From: Diphasiastrum complanatum
Lineage: Eukaryota; Streptophyta; Lycopodiopsida; Lycopodiales; Lycopodiaceae
NCBI GenBank assembly: GCA_029204225.1
Contig: CM055094.1
Location: forward strand, 23,644,541 to 23,708,540
Direction of reading: 5' to 3'
DNA length: 64,000 bases
The position numbers and the translations under genes are program-made. This document shows positions 11,155-23,019 of the stretch, piece after piece; within the stretch, counting starts at the first letter, position 1; each line of letters begins with the position of its first letter. The notes beneath the pieces were generated by a model. That model was not told where the DNA came from and ran no database searches. It saw only the letters and a list, made by a program, of their open reading frames with translations.

Positions 11155-11335
11155 CAGTACAATACTATTTTTGTATGGACATGGACAATACTTTATGATC
11201 ATATCTTTGTGCATTTTTAAGTTCTAGCACGCATAAGGTAATGATTTCTATCTTCTAGCTATTTCTAGATGTGCAACCAAATTTGGCTAAAGATCATTGA
11301 TGGACTAAATGTTTTTTGATCTCTGATTTTTCACA
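11155..11335 (+). mobile_element. Element C 3' LTR, second part
   Basis: The sequence resumes the C LTR after the A insertion: CAGTACAATACTA matches CAATAGCTTGCTG-type sequence in the B LTR. It ends TTTTTCACA at 11335, like the A and B LTR ends. From 11336 to 12596 I recognise no gene. Confidence 0.7.
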
Positions 11336-12596
11336 CCAAAATCTCTCCTGTATGATATTTAACTCGTTTTTTGATATCACATTTATCCCCACGAAAAAAT
11401 CACACTAACAACAACATGTTATTTTGCATACTACCATTCTATAACTGTAACTACTCTTGTTAACAAATTTCTTTATCCTAACCAACATAGTAAAACAAAT
11501 TTATCATGAAGTATTGATGTCGGTTAGTTTAGCACGTACTGAGCAGGAAGAGCCAACCAATGGAGGATACATCCATGCTGCCCGGTGGCAATTTCAAAGT
11601 TTGCTATAATATATTTTTATTTTCCAATTTATTTAAGCTACGTTACGTAGATTTGAATTGTGTACATTTTAATTGGGCCAGGTGGTGGTTGAAATTAGAA
11701 AAAAATTAAAATAAAAGTATCTTTACAAAGGGTCATTTTTTATCTTGGAATTCCTCTAATGTAGTCAAGCATCGAGTACCAACATCCCCATGACCGATAA
11801 AGGAGCTAAACAATACTATGAAGTTGTGAGTTAGAAAGAAAAATAGTCTAATCAAGGACTTGTGTAGGGGATTGATAAAGGGAGGAGTGTCATTTCAAGG
11901 AGCAGCAAAATGGTTTTGAAATTACTTATGCATGGCTACTTCCACCACCTTGTAGAGGAGGAATAGAGTGTGGTATAAAATTTGGTGGTAGTTTGAGAGA
12001 TTTCATTCATTTTGTGCTGAAATTCATGAATTGTGGTTGTCATATCACCTTTGCATTTGTGGGGTCATGCTCCCTTCAGATCCTCCACCATTTGCCATTG
12101 CAGTATTTAACACAAAGTCCAAGATCATTCTTGGATCATACTCAAAATCTCATGTAGGTGCTCGCTATTACACCACTAACTTGCTCATGGTAGCAAGTGC
12201 TCTTTTCAATCATGTAATTTCAATTTGCTAGTGAAATCTTGAATGGTTTTAGTCATGATGTGTTTACAATGCGTGAGCTCAAAAATCAACACACAAAATT
12301 GTGGTAAAGTTCACGAGTTTTAATGGATTTTCTGTCTTGAGTATTGAACTATAACAAATCAAAAGGACTTAAGGTAAAAGCAAGATTGCCCAAAAACTAG
12401 CATATTTTTTAATACATTGCTTGAACAAGTATTTATTGTGATAATACATAATATTGTGACTTTGACAAATAATATTAAAATGTAAAACTAGTGAATGTAC
12501 ATGCCAATATATGAGAACTTGTCAAAATAGTACACACTAAATTTATATCATATAAACTATACTTGCCATACAAGAGATGTATTTCCTTAAAAAGGG

Positions 12597-12670
12597 TGGC
12601 CTATGCAGGTCTCGAACCTACGACCTTCGCGTTATTAGCACAACGCTCTAACCAACTAAGCTAATAGGCC
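12597..12670 (-). tRNA. tRNA-Ile (AAU anticodon)
   Basis: The minus strand folds into a full 74-nt nuclear tRNA: acceptor GGCCTAT pairing with ATAGGCC plus discriminator A, D arm AGCTTAGTTGGTTAGAGC, anticodon loop CTAATAA (anticodon AAT), and T loop TTCGAGA. The internal promoters are intact: A box TAGCTTAGTTGG and B box GGTTCGAGACC. A run of five T follows the 3' end within a few bases, a normal Pol III terminator. A CAA lies just upstream, as in many plant tRNA genes. No intron and no encoded CCA. Stems hold several G-U pairs but no mismatches that I can see. It is likely functional. Confidence 0.95.
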
Positions 12671-13037
12671 ATTGAAATTGCAACACAAAATTCTAATCAC
12701 ATACAAACTTAATGATAGAATGAACAACAATCTCACAAATATCAAGGCATGTTCATCATATGCAACTTTGTGAGTGGTACAAGAAGTCAAGTAGTGTGAG
12801 TTATCTGATCTAATTTTTTTTCTTTGATTGTAAGGGCTCACAAGTATGAGTAACACATTATTAAATCAATTTTTTTCAAAGACAGCAAAGAAAAAATGTA
12901 CAACTATGGATTAGTTTGTTTGCAGCTTGGTAGCAAATCTTTTGATATTGAAGGCTCATCACCCTTAAAAATGTCGTTTTGTTGTGTACTACACAGAGAC
13001 ACCGGTCTCACTAGGTTGATGATACACATAGGAAAAC

Positions 13038-13274
13038 ATGTGCAATGTTCAACCTGGAATCTCAAAACAAAGAATCAAGAAGACAAGAGAGGTGGTAGAC
13101 AAGGTAGTGGCTATTGCCAATTTTGTAGCTCCTAGGAAGGTGTGGATGAGCATAGCAAAGGAGTTAATAATGTCTTCAATGTTCAAGAATTATAGAAGCC
13201 AAGGAATGTGCATTGGAGTTGTGGAGATCACAAACTTCTTGGAGGATCTAGTCTTGCTGATGGAATACCAATGA
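13038..13274 (+). other. Unrecognised 78-codon ORF
   Basis: The frame reads KTREVVDKVVAIANFVAP, then WMSIAKELIMSSMFKNY and FLEDLVLLMEY. It has amphipathic, protein-like composition but no motif I know. An overlapping frame (12896-13135) is also open. No start context, intron or partner gene supports it. It may be an exon or transposon remnant. The rest of 12671-14190, including the open frame at 13620-13970, shows nothing I can name. Confidence 0.2.
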
Positions 13275-14191
13275 TCAATGACCCTAAATGTATTGCACCA
13301 TACACTTTCTTATGAGATGTTATAATCAACTGGTGTCCCTCTAATTCTTTGGCTATGATTTTTATCGCAAGTTGCACATAATGGTCGCAAATGCCAAGGG
13401 TGCAGACTCCCCCAAGGGTATGTCAAAGACAACCTTCTATTGATAAAGAATATATCTATGTGTGACTTCATTCATAGCAAATTTCTAAGAAAAGCTATGT
13501 TTGATAATCATTGTTACATTTTCAAAATCTCAACACAAGGACCTACATTAGGGGTGTTGAACTCATAAATCGGACGAGGAGAGCTAGCAACGAGGACATA
13601 AGGGCCACGTGGGTGTGATTTGATCATACAAGGAGAGTGTTGGGATGGACATGCCACACGTACATTCCCATTTATCTATACTAGCATCATGGTTAAGAAA
13701 TTTTTTAATAATTTGCCCACAATGGCTACCATGTCATTAGTTTTTATAAAACCCCTTTTTTTTCCCTACATTCAGAGCTCTATGATCGCCACATGCAAAA
13801 TGAAAGAGGTGGATACAATGTACCAAACATTGTTAGGAAATTTGACGATTTCTATAATGAATTACACAAGACAAGTGAAGGTGTGTGACTTTTGTGGATC
13901 CATGGCAGAAGACACACACAAGCTAATTGGAGAGCAATCCACACTATGCCTAATGGAGATGACTAGATGAGACCAATCATGTCTATTCCAATATGAAAAA
14001 AGCCTAGACATTCACACAACAAACTATGTACAAAAGGATCACTTAACACAACACAAAATCTGTGTAAAAAGTGGAGTTCATTTGAGTTAGTTGATGCACT
14101 TGCCATGTAGATTGATTTAGCAATAGTGACATACTGGCAAAGTTAGAGACTCTAATTTGCCTTCGATTGGGACAGATGGTTGAGTTGGTGG

Positions 14192-14313
14192 AACATCCAT
14201 ATTGCCCACTGGGGAGAGTATATATTTATAGTAATAAAACTAGTTTGGCTTTACATCCATATTGCCCATTGGGGAGAATATATATTTATAGTAATAAAAC
14301 TAGTTTGGCTTTA
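14192..14313. repeat. Tandem duplication, 60-bp unit x2
   Basis: CATCCATATTGCCCA occurs at 14194 and 14254. Both copies continue through GGGGAGA(G/A)TATATATTTATA and AAAACTAGTTTGGCTTTACA with only two or three differences, so the duplication is young. Confidence 0.9.
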
Positions 14314-14904
14314 CAAGAATATTATTTGTGCAAAGACAAATTTCAAACAACATTTTAAATTATAATTGGGTTATTATATGTATGTTTGGGGGGAACCCAT
14401 AACTATTGCCTATGAAAATGAGTAGATTCAAAATGATGTTGTGTACAAATATAAGTGCAGTAACATTTTCTCTTTCTTACTATAGTTGTGAAAAAGAAAA
14501 GAGCTGATAACATGCTACAAAGATCTGCCATCAACAATCACTATTGTGAAGGAGCACTAGACACAAATGCAATCATGTTAAATCAATGTATAGTCACTAT
14601 ATTACAATAAGAGGAAGCCCTGGTTGGGCATCAATGCAGATGTTGTGAAAGAGCAATCAGAGCAATCATTTGTGAAATGCAAATATTTTGGCTCCAATAC
14701 ATAGAGAATATTCTCTCTAGGATCCCTCCATACCTATCATAAGCAATTGACCCCCTATTCTTGCATTATAGCAATCAAACACCATGCAAGTGCTCCATAG
14801 TCCAATTATAGTTCTAGGCCCTCATAAGATTATTAATTACATTACCGACCAAGTCCGGAATGACGAGGCATAACTAATAACCTTATACACCGGAGTACCG
14901 AGTA

Positions 14905-15150
14905 TCCATGTCAAGAATTATTCCGAATCCCACATATTGGACATGGACGTAACAATTTCCTATTGTTATCATATCGAAGAAGAATGGAAATATGTGAATT
15001 TGTTTGGATCTAAAGGCTATAAATGTTGTAACTTGCAAGGATCACTTTTCCTTGCCTTTTACAGAAAGTTTGTTAGATTGATCGGCAGGATCAGAAGCGT
15101 ACAATTTTTTGAATGGATTTAGCGGCTATATACGTCACTATGAACCATAT
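14905..15150 (+). pseudogene. Ty3/gypsy reverse transcriptase remnant
   Basis: Conceptual translation across frames shows gypsy RT blocks. FPIVIISKKNG (around 14955-14990) corresponds to the P.V.V.KK.G strand. ICLDLKAIN (14997-15025) corresponds to the R.C.DYR.LN block. KDHFSLPF followed by LLDRSAG and FLNGFSGY (15040-15130) matches the K..FPLP..D..LD...G...F..LDGFSGY signature of Ty3/gypsy. There is an in-frame stop (M*ICLD), and the element is cut off on both sides. Only about 80 residues of the RT palm/fingers are left, without the catalytic YVDD block. This is the only gypsy remnant seen in the window. Confidence 0.7.
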
Positions 15151-15279
15151 CTGACACACTTTTAGGAGTATATACAATATCATACATAAAAGGATTTTGA
15201 GCTAAAATGCAGCTTTGCAAACTATATGATCTGAATTACTATTATAGTCTAGATCTTTAACAATCTATTTATTCCACAT

Positions 15280-15787
15280 ATGCTAAATTTTAAAGAAATT
15301 CACATGAGCCATTCTAAGGTAGCTGATTGCAATCCATCACAAAATTCAACAACGGGTAGTCAACAACCAAGGCCAACATGTTCCAACAAGAAGCAGACCA
15401 CTACAATATTAAATCCAGTTCCATCAATGCTAAAAGGGCCAAATCTAGGGAATCCAAGCCCCAAAAGGCCACTAATAGTCAGAACCAGCACTTAACGTAT
15501 TAAGACCTTATACTCAAACGATACTATTGACTGTTGAAGAAAGTAATCAAGTGCAGGCCTATCATGAGAACTTGGATACACTAAGCAATCAACCAGCAAC
15601 GTCATATCCACAATACCAATTGAGTGAACCTCCGACAATACCAATAACAATGGTTGCGCCGTTCTATGAGGATCCAGACCAACAAGTATTATCTTGGGAT
15701 CCTATTTTAGACGATGCCAACTATCCATTTGTCGACGATGAAGGTTATCTGGAATGGCCATCAGACTCGTATGAAATATTGTATTGA
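15280..15787 (+). other. Acidic Pro-rich ORF pair, unrecognised (possible exon or pseudogene)
   Basis: Two adjacent frames, 15280-15495 and 15527-15787, could be one reading frame broken by a frameshift near 15475-15490. The first is polar with KRP and Pro-rich text. The second is strongly acidic and aromatic, with EDPDQQVLSWDPILDDANY, FVDDEGYLEWPSDSY and a stop at 15787. Such a tail resembles a transcription-factor activation region, but I see no DNA-binding domain upstream; the sequence before it is the gypsy remnant. I cannot assign a family. 15788-17200 holds no gene I can support. Confidence 0.3.
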
Positions 15788-17207
15788 AAAGCAGGCAAGT
15801 CCAGATTCTTGCAGACCAACAATCAATAAAGCACCAGGTTTTACGTAAGTGAACTCTTATCTACGCTTTTCTTGGGACAAAACAAAAAAAAAAAAAAATA
15901 TTTGTATATAACTATACTCTCTCCAATTTTGATTAAGCCAATGACTTGTCATCACCAAACACTATCATCCCAAGGACTAGTTAGAGCAGTGCCACGGGAC
16001 TGGCACCTATTTGGTTGTGGGAGAATGTTGCCCGATTTTGGGAATGACATAAAATATTCTAAAAGTTGACAACATGTTCTTGTAGTGAATCCAAATGTTA
16101 CATAAATAAAATAGAGAGTTGAAAGTAGTAGAAATAGGCAACCAGTTGGCATTCTATGTGCGTAAGTCCAACATTGGGCCTTTCGGCTAGTATGTGCCAT
16201 GGAGCACAAAATAATAAAATAAGCCTTTAACTTAGACTTTACAAAGTCACAAGGTTCAAGTTTGGTCAAAGTGTGTTTGTCAAACTTGTACTATTCAAGT
16301 CTAAGATTAGAAATCACATCTCAACAAAAAAGAAACACAAATGCATCTTAATGGTTGAGATGATGATCCTTGTAAAAATAAGTGGGCCAATGGGAAGAAT
16401 GCAAAAGTCCATAGTGTGAAAAATGCAAAAATAAGCTTGGTAGAGGCCAAAAATCTTGTATATAGATAAACACACATGTGTGGAGCCTGTTCCCACGTGT
16501 GAAACTAGTGTACTTGTCATGTACCATAATCATATATGTTGTACATATGATTTAATTCAGGTTCTAGTGGCTAAAATGGCCAAAAACTAGTTTTCTAGAC
16601 AAATGACACATGGCATCAATCTATTGATTGCATGAGCCACATCCTTTGGTTAGGTGTCATATCCCATGTGTAGAGGACAGGTCACACGTGTGGAATAAGC
16701 TGAAGTAGGCGAATTTTGACTTCTAGAAGATTTCCAAGTAGATCTCCATATAGAAGAAAAATGGACCAAAAGTGCTCAAAATAGAAGGTTTTGTCCAAGT
16801 GTCAGTTTTGCATGATGAATCATCATATGACAAAGCACCTTCACACATGTGGGATCAAAGGGATGATCAGTACCACGAGCTCTCACTTATTGTATATATA
16901 GAGCCACATTTGGCCATAATCAATGTGAGACACCAATCTTGGTTTTGGAAGCAATTTTGAGTGATTCTCTCCATTTGTCTACATTTGTTTTGATTGTTTT
17001 GAGGTTCTATCAATGTGTACTTGATTTTCAGGTTGGAGTCCATACTCAGACAGGGTTTCACATGTGGGAAACCAAAAAGTACACCTACCTTCAATTAATG
17101 ATTGTTCTTGTTAGGATTTTGTGTCTAGAATTGATCTAGATTGATCTTAATCTCAAGTAGATTGATAGATCAAGTAATCTGACAACCAATCCCTCTTGAG
17201 GATCAGA

Positions 17208-17417
17208 TTAGGATCCACTCTTGGTCCTTTTTGTACTTTTTGCACACATAGTAGCTCGAAGATATCTCATGACTCTGATAAGAGCCTTCCAATGTATTAT
17301 ACTAAGATTGGTCATATACTGACTCAAGGAACTGACTGCAAAAGCTATGTCTAGTCTAGTACAGATCATCACGTACATAAGAGATCCTATTATCGAATGA
17401 TAAGAATGCTCACGCAT
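17208..17417 (-). pseudogene. Copia RT/RNase H junction fragment
   Basis: Minus-strand translation reads YHSIIGSLMYVM, RLDIAFAVSSLSQYM and HWKALIRVMRYLRAT. This is the conserved copia block between RT and RNase H (Y...IGSLMY...TRPDI...V..LS.....P...HW.A..R..RYL). About 70 residues remain. Its upstream side runs directly into the (CT)n array at 17421. No LTR is adjacent. Confidence 0.85.
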
Positions 17418-17419
17418 CT

Positions 17420-17589
<170 letters not shown>

Positions 17590-18369
17590 TTTCCTCACTC
17601 TTTCCTCCTCCCCCTTTTCTCTCTCTTTAATGTGTGGATGGTTGTAAAGTGTAAGGTAGGATGTTTTAGTTATTTTTTAAGTATTTCAATAATTTATTTT
17701 GTATGCTGCTCATCGTAAATGCCATGCTAATGTATAGTTTGTAGAAGCTTGTTTGTCTTTCGAGCTTGAACTAGTGGAGGTGGAGCCATCTCCAAGGAGG
17801 AACGGGGTTCTACTCGACTACGCAAAGCAGAAGTTTGGAAAAAGCTAGACAACATGGTGAAATATTTAAGAGAAGATAATTTTCAAACATTGGTATCCAA
17901 ATGATACAGAAAACAACCAGTGAATTTGTGGATGCAGCTCAAAGTGCATGGGAAGGAGATCACATAACAAATCATATGGTAAGATTTAGTTGCAACACTT
18001 TTGTAGACAAAATGTGCAACTAAATTAGATACTTTTGGTATTGATTGATATATAATTTTTATGAAAAACATATTACGACATCATTCGACATTCTTTGCAA
18101 GTGGAAGTCTCAGCGTATGGTCATCACAAGGAATGGAGAAATCTCATTGGCAAGCAAGAGTAGCATTTCATAAAAGTACACGACATGGTGGAACCACCAC
18201 AAAAAACAGTTATATTGCAACTATTCCAATGGTTTTATAGAAGAGTACAATTTGTCATAATACAAAATCGACAAACTATGAAAATTTTCATAAAACATGC
18301 AAAATTATACAAGCCAATAGACAATAGACATACAAAGATATTTTGTATATTGAAATAAAGAATATTACA

Positions 18370-19560
18370 AAGTGCAAAATTGAATATTCAAAGGCTACTA
18401 TGTCTCTAACACTTTCTTTAGTGAAAGTTGCAATTTGGAGTCATGCTATTAATAGCCTCCTTCTTTCGTATGGATCCAAGAGCTCATAGTTCTTGTACTT
18501 ACTCAGATCAACATAGGCATCATAAACTATGAAATGTGATGATCTAAGCATGGAATTCATCGGTCCATAGCCTAAAATTCCGAGGGCAATAGTTTTCCTA
18601 ACAAAATGTTATTCTATGCACGCTCATAATATTATGTCCTCCAAGAAAATGAGATAGTGCCTTGATTACCATAATCATTGTTTCACCATGTTGATGAAAC
18701 TTTGAATGGGCCATACTTATTTCATTATTCTTGAATAACTTCAGATAATGGCCCAGTGCATGATCTCTCTGGAATTCACCAACAAAAGATCTATACCCTC
18801 TTCGGCGGACCGCAAACTCATCAAGATAAAGAGTTTCTTGAAATAAACAGAAGTGTTAAATCAAACATAAAATCTGGCTATAGACATCAATTGGTACAAT
18901 TCAAGATATAAAACTTACGCATTCAGCTTTTTCTTCCTCGATGACTATCTCATCGTCAATATTATGACCACCTCTAGATGTCAATTAGATAGTTGGTTCT
19001 GGAAAACCAAGTTGACTTTGGAATCTAAGAACCCTCGTCAATTGGAAGATCACCTTATCACACATGTGCTCAACAAACATCCTCAAGTAGTCCTTCTCCG
19101 AAAGAAATTGATCCTTGTCTAAATCATCCATACCAAGGACAAGGTCATCAGTTTCATAATCAATCAATTCAGAAAACTCATGAAGATCCTTGCTTAAAAT
19201 GCAAAGAGCCTCAACTTCTGTAAAATCAAAAAGATCTGATATGTCCGATAATGTAAAAAAAGAGCCAAATTAATATTGTAAGTAGGCAAAGTGATTAAAG
19301 ATTTATAATTAGGAGAGAGAATGGTAGCAGTCTGAGGTCCTATAAATAGAGCCCTATTTTGGGAAGGATCAAAATCTATACAATCGTCATCACTGACGCT
19401 TGTATCATGAAAGGAAGCCGCTGTATCTATAGGCTTGGATTTCTCATATTTTCTACCACTGGGAGAACCAACCTCAAAAGTGGGAGGGAAAGGAGTATCC
19501 GGACTGCCAGGAATATTTAACAAAAGATAAAAAAGTAGATTAAAACTCTAAAAACTTGCA
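18370..19560 (-). pseudogene. Broken spliced gene of unknown function
   Basis: The minus strand carries several protein-like blocks separated by intron-like sequence. One block is 19523 to ~19300 (GSPDTPFPPTFEVGSPSG, SDDDCIDFDPSQ). Another starts after the acceptor TTTTGATTTTACAG near 19225 and runs through DYETDDLVLGMDDLDKDQF to about 18985. It continues in frame past one TAA to EEEKAEC at 18919, where a perfect donor GTAAGT follows. The next block starts after TTTATTTCAAG near 18835, reading DEFAVRRRGYRSFVGEFQ, HGETMIMVIKALSHFLGG. A +1 shift then leads to ALGILGYGPMNS and SKYKNYELLDPYERRRLLIA. One premature stop and one or two frameshifts indicate a pseudogene. I do not recognise the family. 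Confidence 0.45.
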
Positions 19561-19759
19561 TTTTCTATTGTGCAACTGGCAAGTGTCTACAAATTTAAAA
19601 TCCTCATGCAGCTTGGTAAACATTATGTCAAGCTTAGCTTTATATTTTTTCCTATCCATATTAACAAGGTCCAGATAATGAATCATATCCGTAGAAAATT
19701 ATTTCTGTTTTATCTTTTGTGGAAATTTGATTGCAGGATCCTAAGCAAGTGACTACGGA

Positions 19760-20250
19760 CCACAGATCATAAAAGATTTAAGCAACAAAATGATGTGAAC
19801 AATGAGATGGAGAGGAAGAGAGTAATTGTATTTGTATTTTGTATTTTGAATGAGTCATTCAGTGTCTCGCTCATTGGTGGCCTGACGCTCCTCTAAGTCG
19901 CTATGTTCTGCTCGTTGATAGACTTTCATGCATAGCTCATCTCTCTACTATCCACCACCAATTGTGGTAATCTATTCTGTGTATGTATGTACTATGTGGA
20001 GTTTTTAAGACAGTTTATCAGTGAGTTACAAGATAGATTTATGCTAATCAATTAGCTAGCTACCCTGTGTCAACGTCGCTTTTGGTGGCTGAGCGTGATA
20101 GTACAAGACTCCATGCTCGTCAAATTGTCAGCTCGAATTGTTTTCTTTTGGTTCATCTTTTTCTCTAGTGTGCTTTTGTCATTTGGTTGCAGGGACGACT
20201 TCGAACACTTTTCTTTCGGCCTTTGGGGTGTGTCCGACCTTCGGTTCAAT
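19760..20250 (-). other. Probable 3' end / LTR of element J (undefined)
   Basis: The sequence lies downstream (minus sense) of a copia RNase H tail, where a polypurine tract and 3' LTR are expected. A minus-strand TGACACAGGG near 20072 could be an LTR start. No second copy is in the window, so boundaries cannot be fixed. Nothing else is recognisable here. Confidence 0.25.
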
Positions 20251-20274
20251 GTTCGGTTCGGCCTTTGAGATCTT

Positions 20275-20430
20275 TTCATCTTTCGGGACATCTTGATTTT
20301 TTGATTTGTTTTGAGAAGAGTGGTTTGTCCAGCGACTTTGTGAGCAAATCTGCAACCATGTCTTCGGATTTTATGTATTGGAATTTTAGCTCTCATTTCG
20401 AGATCAAGTCTCGAATATAACGGTACTTCA
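20275..20430 (-). pseudogene. Copia element J: RNase H C-terminal fragment
   Basis: Minus-strand translation gives YRYIRDLISK, ELKFQYIKSEDMVADLLTKSLDKPLFSKQI. This is the end of a copia RNase H domain (Y..IRD.I....L...YI.....ADILTK.L). The frame has one stop. At 20430 it is cut by the 5' LTR of element B. It may be the 3' end of the same minus-strand element as fragment D at 23848-25614, with B inserted between them and a later deletion. Confidence 0.75.
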
Positions 20431-21079
20431 TGTGAAAGATTCAACTAGTTTCATCATATTTGCTATATTTCCATATTTGGCATATTGAGGCCAAAACTGG
20501 TTTTAGACTTAGAGATTGACTTTTCAAAGTTCATTAGTCTAAATGTCATTTGAATAAACACTTTCTTAAAGTGTGGGAAAGTTAGAATGCGAGTTTGAGT
20601 AGATTCAAATTTGAATAGTTGGGTACATTGAATCTAGACCCAAAAATAGTAGGGTTTGCATTTTGGAGGGAAAACCAAGTGGCCAAATAGGGTTTGGACC
20701 TGTTATAAAAGGATGTAACTCATGGAGAGAGCTATCTTCTCTCTTCTCTATCTCATTTCATGCTTATACATGGTTCTCTTGGGTTCTACTATCCATTGGT
20801 GCACTATCTTGGTGATTTCTTGCAATTCTATGTGTAGAATGATCATTTATTGCTATTTTCGGATCCACACGTGTGAAATACAATAGCTTGCTGGTTTTGT
20901 ATGGACAGCAATAGTACTTTATCATTTCACTAAAGTTTGATCAAGTTCTATTAGCGTTTGTATCTCATTTTGTGTGTAGATGCTGATTTTTCTACAGTGG
21001 TGAGATTAGTAGTGTATTTCTCTTTCTAACCAAAGATCATTCAAGTAGATTGGATCTTAATGATCTGAAATCTTTCACA
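20431..21079 (+). repeat. Element B 5' LTR
   Basis: A 649-bp LTR, TGTGAAAGATT...AATCTTTCACA, same family as the LTRs of A (opposite orientation). It contains GTTATAAAAGG (TATA region, near 20702) and CACACGTGTG near 20867. It is followed directly by a primer binding site. Confidence 0.9.
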
Positions 21080-21093
21080 TGGTATCAGAGCTT
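21080..21093 (+). promoter_or_regulatory. Element B primer binding site
   Basis: TGGTATCAGAGCTT directly follows the LTR and matches the initiator tRNA-Met 3' end. Confidence 0.92.
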
Positions 21094-21661
21094 GTGTTTC
21101 AGATTATGAAGGAGAAAATCAGATCTATCAATGATTTGGTGAAGATATTAAGTCTAGAGCATGCTAGAGAGGATTCTACACCAAAATCAAGTTTCCTGCT
21201 TTTGTAGATTGGATCTTTTGTAGATAAAACCCCTATATAGGTTTATAGACTTATCAATTCCAATTTTTGTGTTCACATACTGGATTTGGCCGATTTTTGG
21301 ATCATTGGATCAGCCTAAGTGGTGGCTTATTCAAGCATTTGCATGTAGATCTGGAATAGTCAATTTTTTGTGATTTTGTCAAAACAATAATTTTGATTGG
21401 ATCTCTAGATAGTGAGGTTTCAGGACTTCATTTGAGTGTGCTTCAATCTTAGGAAGTGGCAAAAGTCATTAGATTGAGGATAGATCATAGGTTGATCAAG
21501 ATTCCATGATTCTATGTCTTGATTTGCTTGGTGTAAGGGCTAGAATAGAATTTTTGAGATAGTTTCAAATCTTGGTGATTTCTTTTACAAGAATTTGTTG
21601 TTGTTCAAAGGAGTTCTTTGTGCATTGAAACAGGTTGAAAGAGAAGATCAGGTCATTGCTA

Positions 21662-22334
21662 CATGGCAACCTCAATTGGACTCATGTTGGAAGCCAATGA
21701 TAGGCTTACCTCAAGTAGCTAGTCATTGTGAAAAATGAGGATGGAGTCACTTCTTGAGATGAATGATATTTTGGATATTGTTGTAGGTTTGGAAGAGAGA
21801 CCAGCAAAACAACAAGATCAAATGAGATATGACAAGAGGTCCAAGAAGGCTCTACACATGATAAAGCTGAATGCTACCAATGAACTTCTTAAGGAAGTTG
21901 GTAAGTGCACATCATCTTTGGAAGCTTGGAATTCATTGAAGAAGCTTTATGAATCCAAGTCTACTTCTAGAGTGTTAACTCTAAGAAGGAAAATCTTTTC
22001 TTGTTTGCAAAAGAATGAAGAAAGTCCAAGTACTTTTGTTTTGAGGATGAAAGCATTGAATGATGAGTTGGCTTGCATTGATGAAAGCATTAAGGAAGGA
22101 TAGCTTATTCAAGTAATTTTTAATGGCTTGTTGGATGCTCATGCTGACATTGTTCAAAGTATTGCTATTCAAAAGACTTTGCCAAGTTTGATGGATCTTC
22201 AAGAGATCTTGATCAATGAGGAATATAGGCTTCAAGCAAGACGTGGATCTACATCGACACTTCAAGAGGATGCTATGTTCACAAAGGGTAAATTCAAGGG
22301 CAAAACTAAAAGTAAGTGGTCTAAAGGGCAAGAT
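21662..22334 (+). pseudogene. Element B gag (stop codons)
   Basis: Starts ATGGCAACCTCAATTGG (MATSIG), as in A. The frame has an early TAG after residue ~20 (SS* where A has SSYSLW), then a long open stretch with RMESLLEMNDILDIVVGLEERP and ESPSTFVLRMKALNDEL. Another stop follows at IKEG*LIQV. It ends at KSKWSKGQD, just before where A has its zinc knuckle, because element K begins there. It is highly similar to A's Gag (UBN2-type). Two nonsense mutations make it defective. Confidence 0.85.
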
Positions 22335-22335
22335 A

Positions 22336-23010
22336 TGTGAAAATATTGTAAAATTAAAATAATATTAAACTTAGAGATTCAAGTTTTGAGGTTTGTCCAA
22401 ACTTGAGGTAGACTAGTCTAGTAACTTTCCGATTAGAGTCAAGTTAGATTTTAGTCTTCATAGTGATGTGTAGGTCTAGAACCAATCAAGAAGAATTTGA
22501 GGCTACTCTTGTAGGTCAAAGGATTCTCAAAAAGAGTTCTAGAAGGCCTCTTGTATTATAAATAAGGTGGCTTTGTACCACAAGTATACACTTCTTCAAG
22601 TAAAGCTTCCATTTGATCCATTTGAGGTGCAATGATAGTTAGATTGTGATGAATGCTCTTGCCTTCATGCTAACTAGCTTGCCAATGTTTTCCATCTCAT
22701 TGTTTTTGGAATAGAAGCTAGTTCAGTGTGCAATCATTCATTCTCTTGATCCTTTGTACTTGCAACTGGTTCACACGTGTGAAAAGTTCTCATTGTATCA
22801 GAGCTTGATAGGAGAATACACATCTAATCATTGCTTTTTCAAATGGAATGACTTCTCATCATTGTTGGTGAAATTTTGCCTCTTACTAGCACTCAATTTT
22901 GAGCTAACTAGATCCAATCTCATCATCACTTATTAATGTATCTTTTTCTCTGATTTTAGAGTTGTACGGCCTACTGTAGCAGCACGTGTGAGGCCTCTAA
23001 TCAAGATAGA
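22336..23010 (+). mobile_element. Copia element K: 5' LTR and leader inserted in B
   Basis: An LTR-like segment, TGTGAAAATATT... to ...GTTCTCA (22336-22792, 457 bp), is followed by TTGTATCAGAGCTT, a one-base variant of the copia primer binding site. A palindromic CACACGTGTG lies at about 22772. About 220 bp of leader follow with no gag. No second LTR is seen, so K is truncated at its 3' side, where B resumes. Confidence 0.6.
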
Positions 23011-23019
23011 GAGGGGGCT

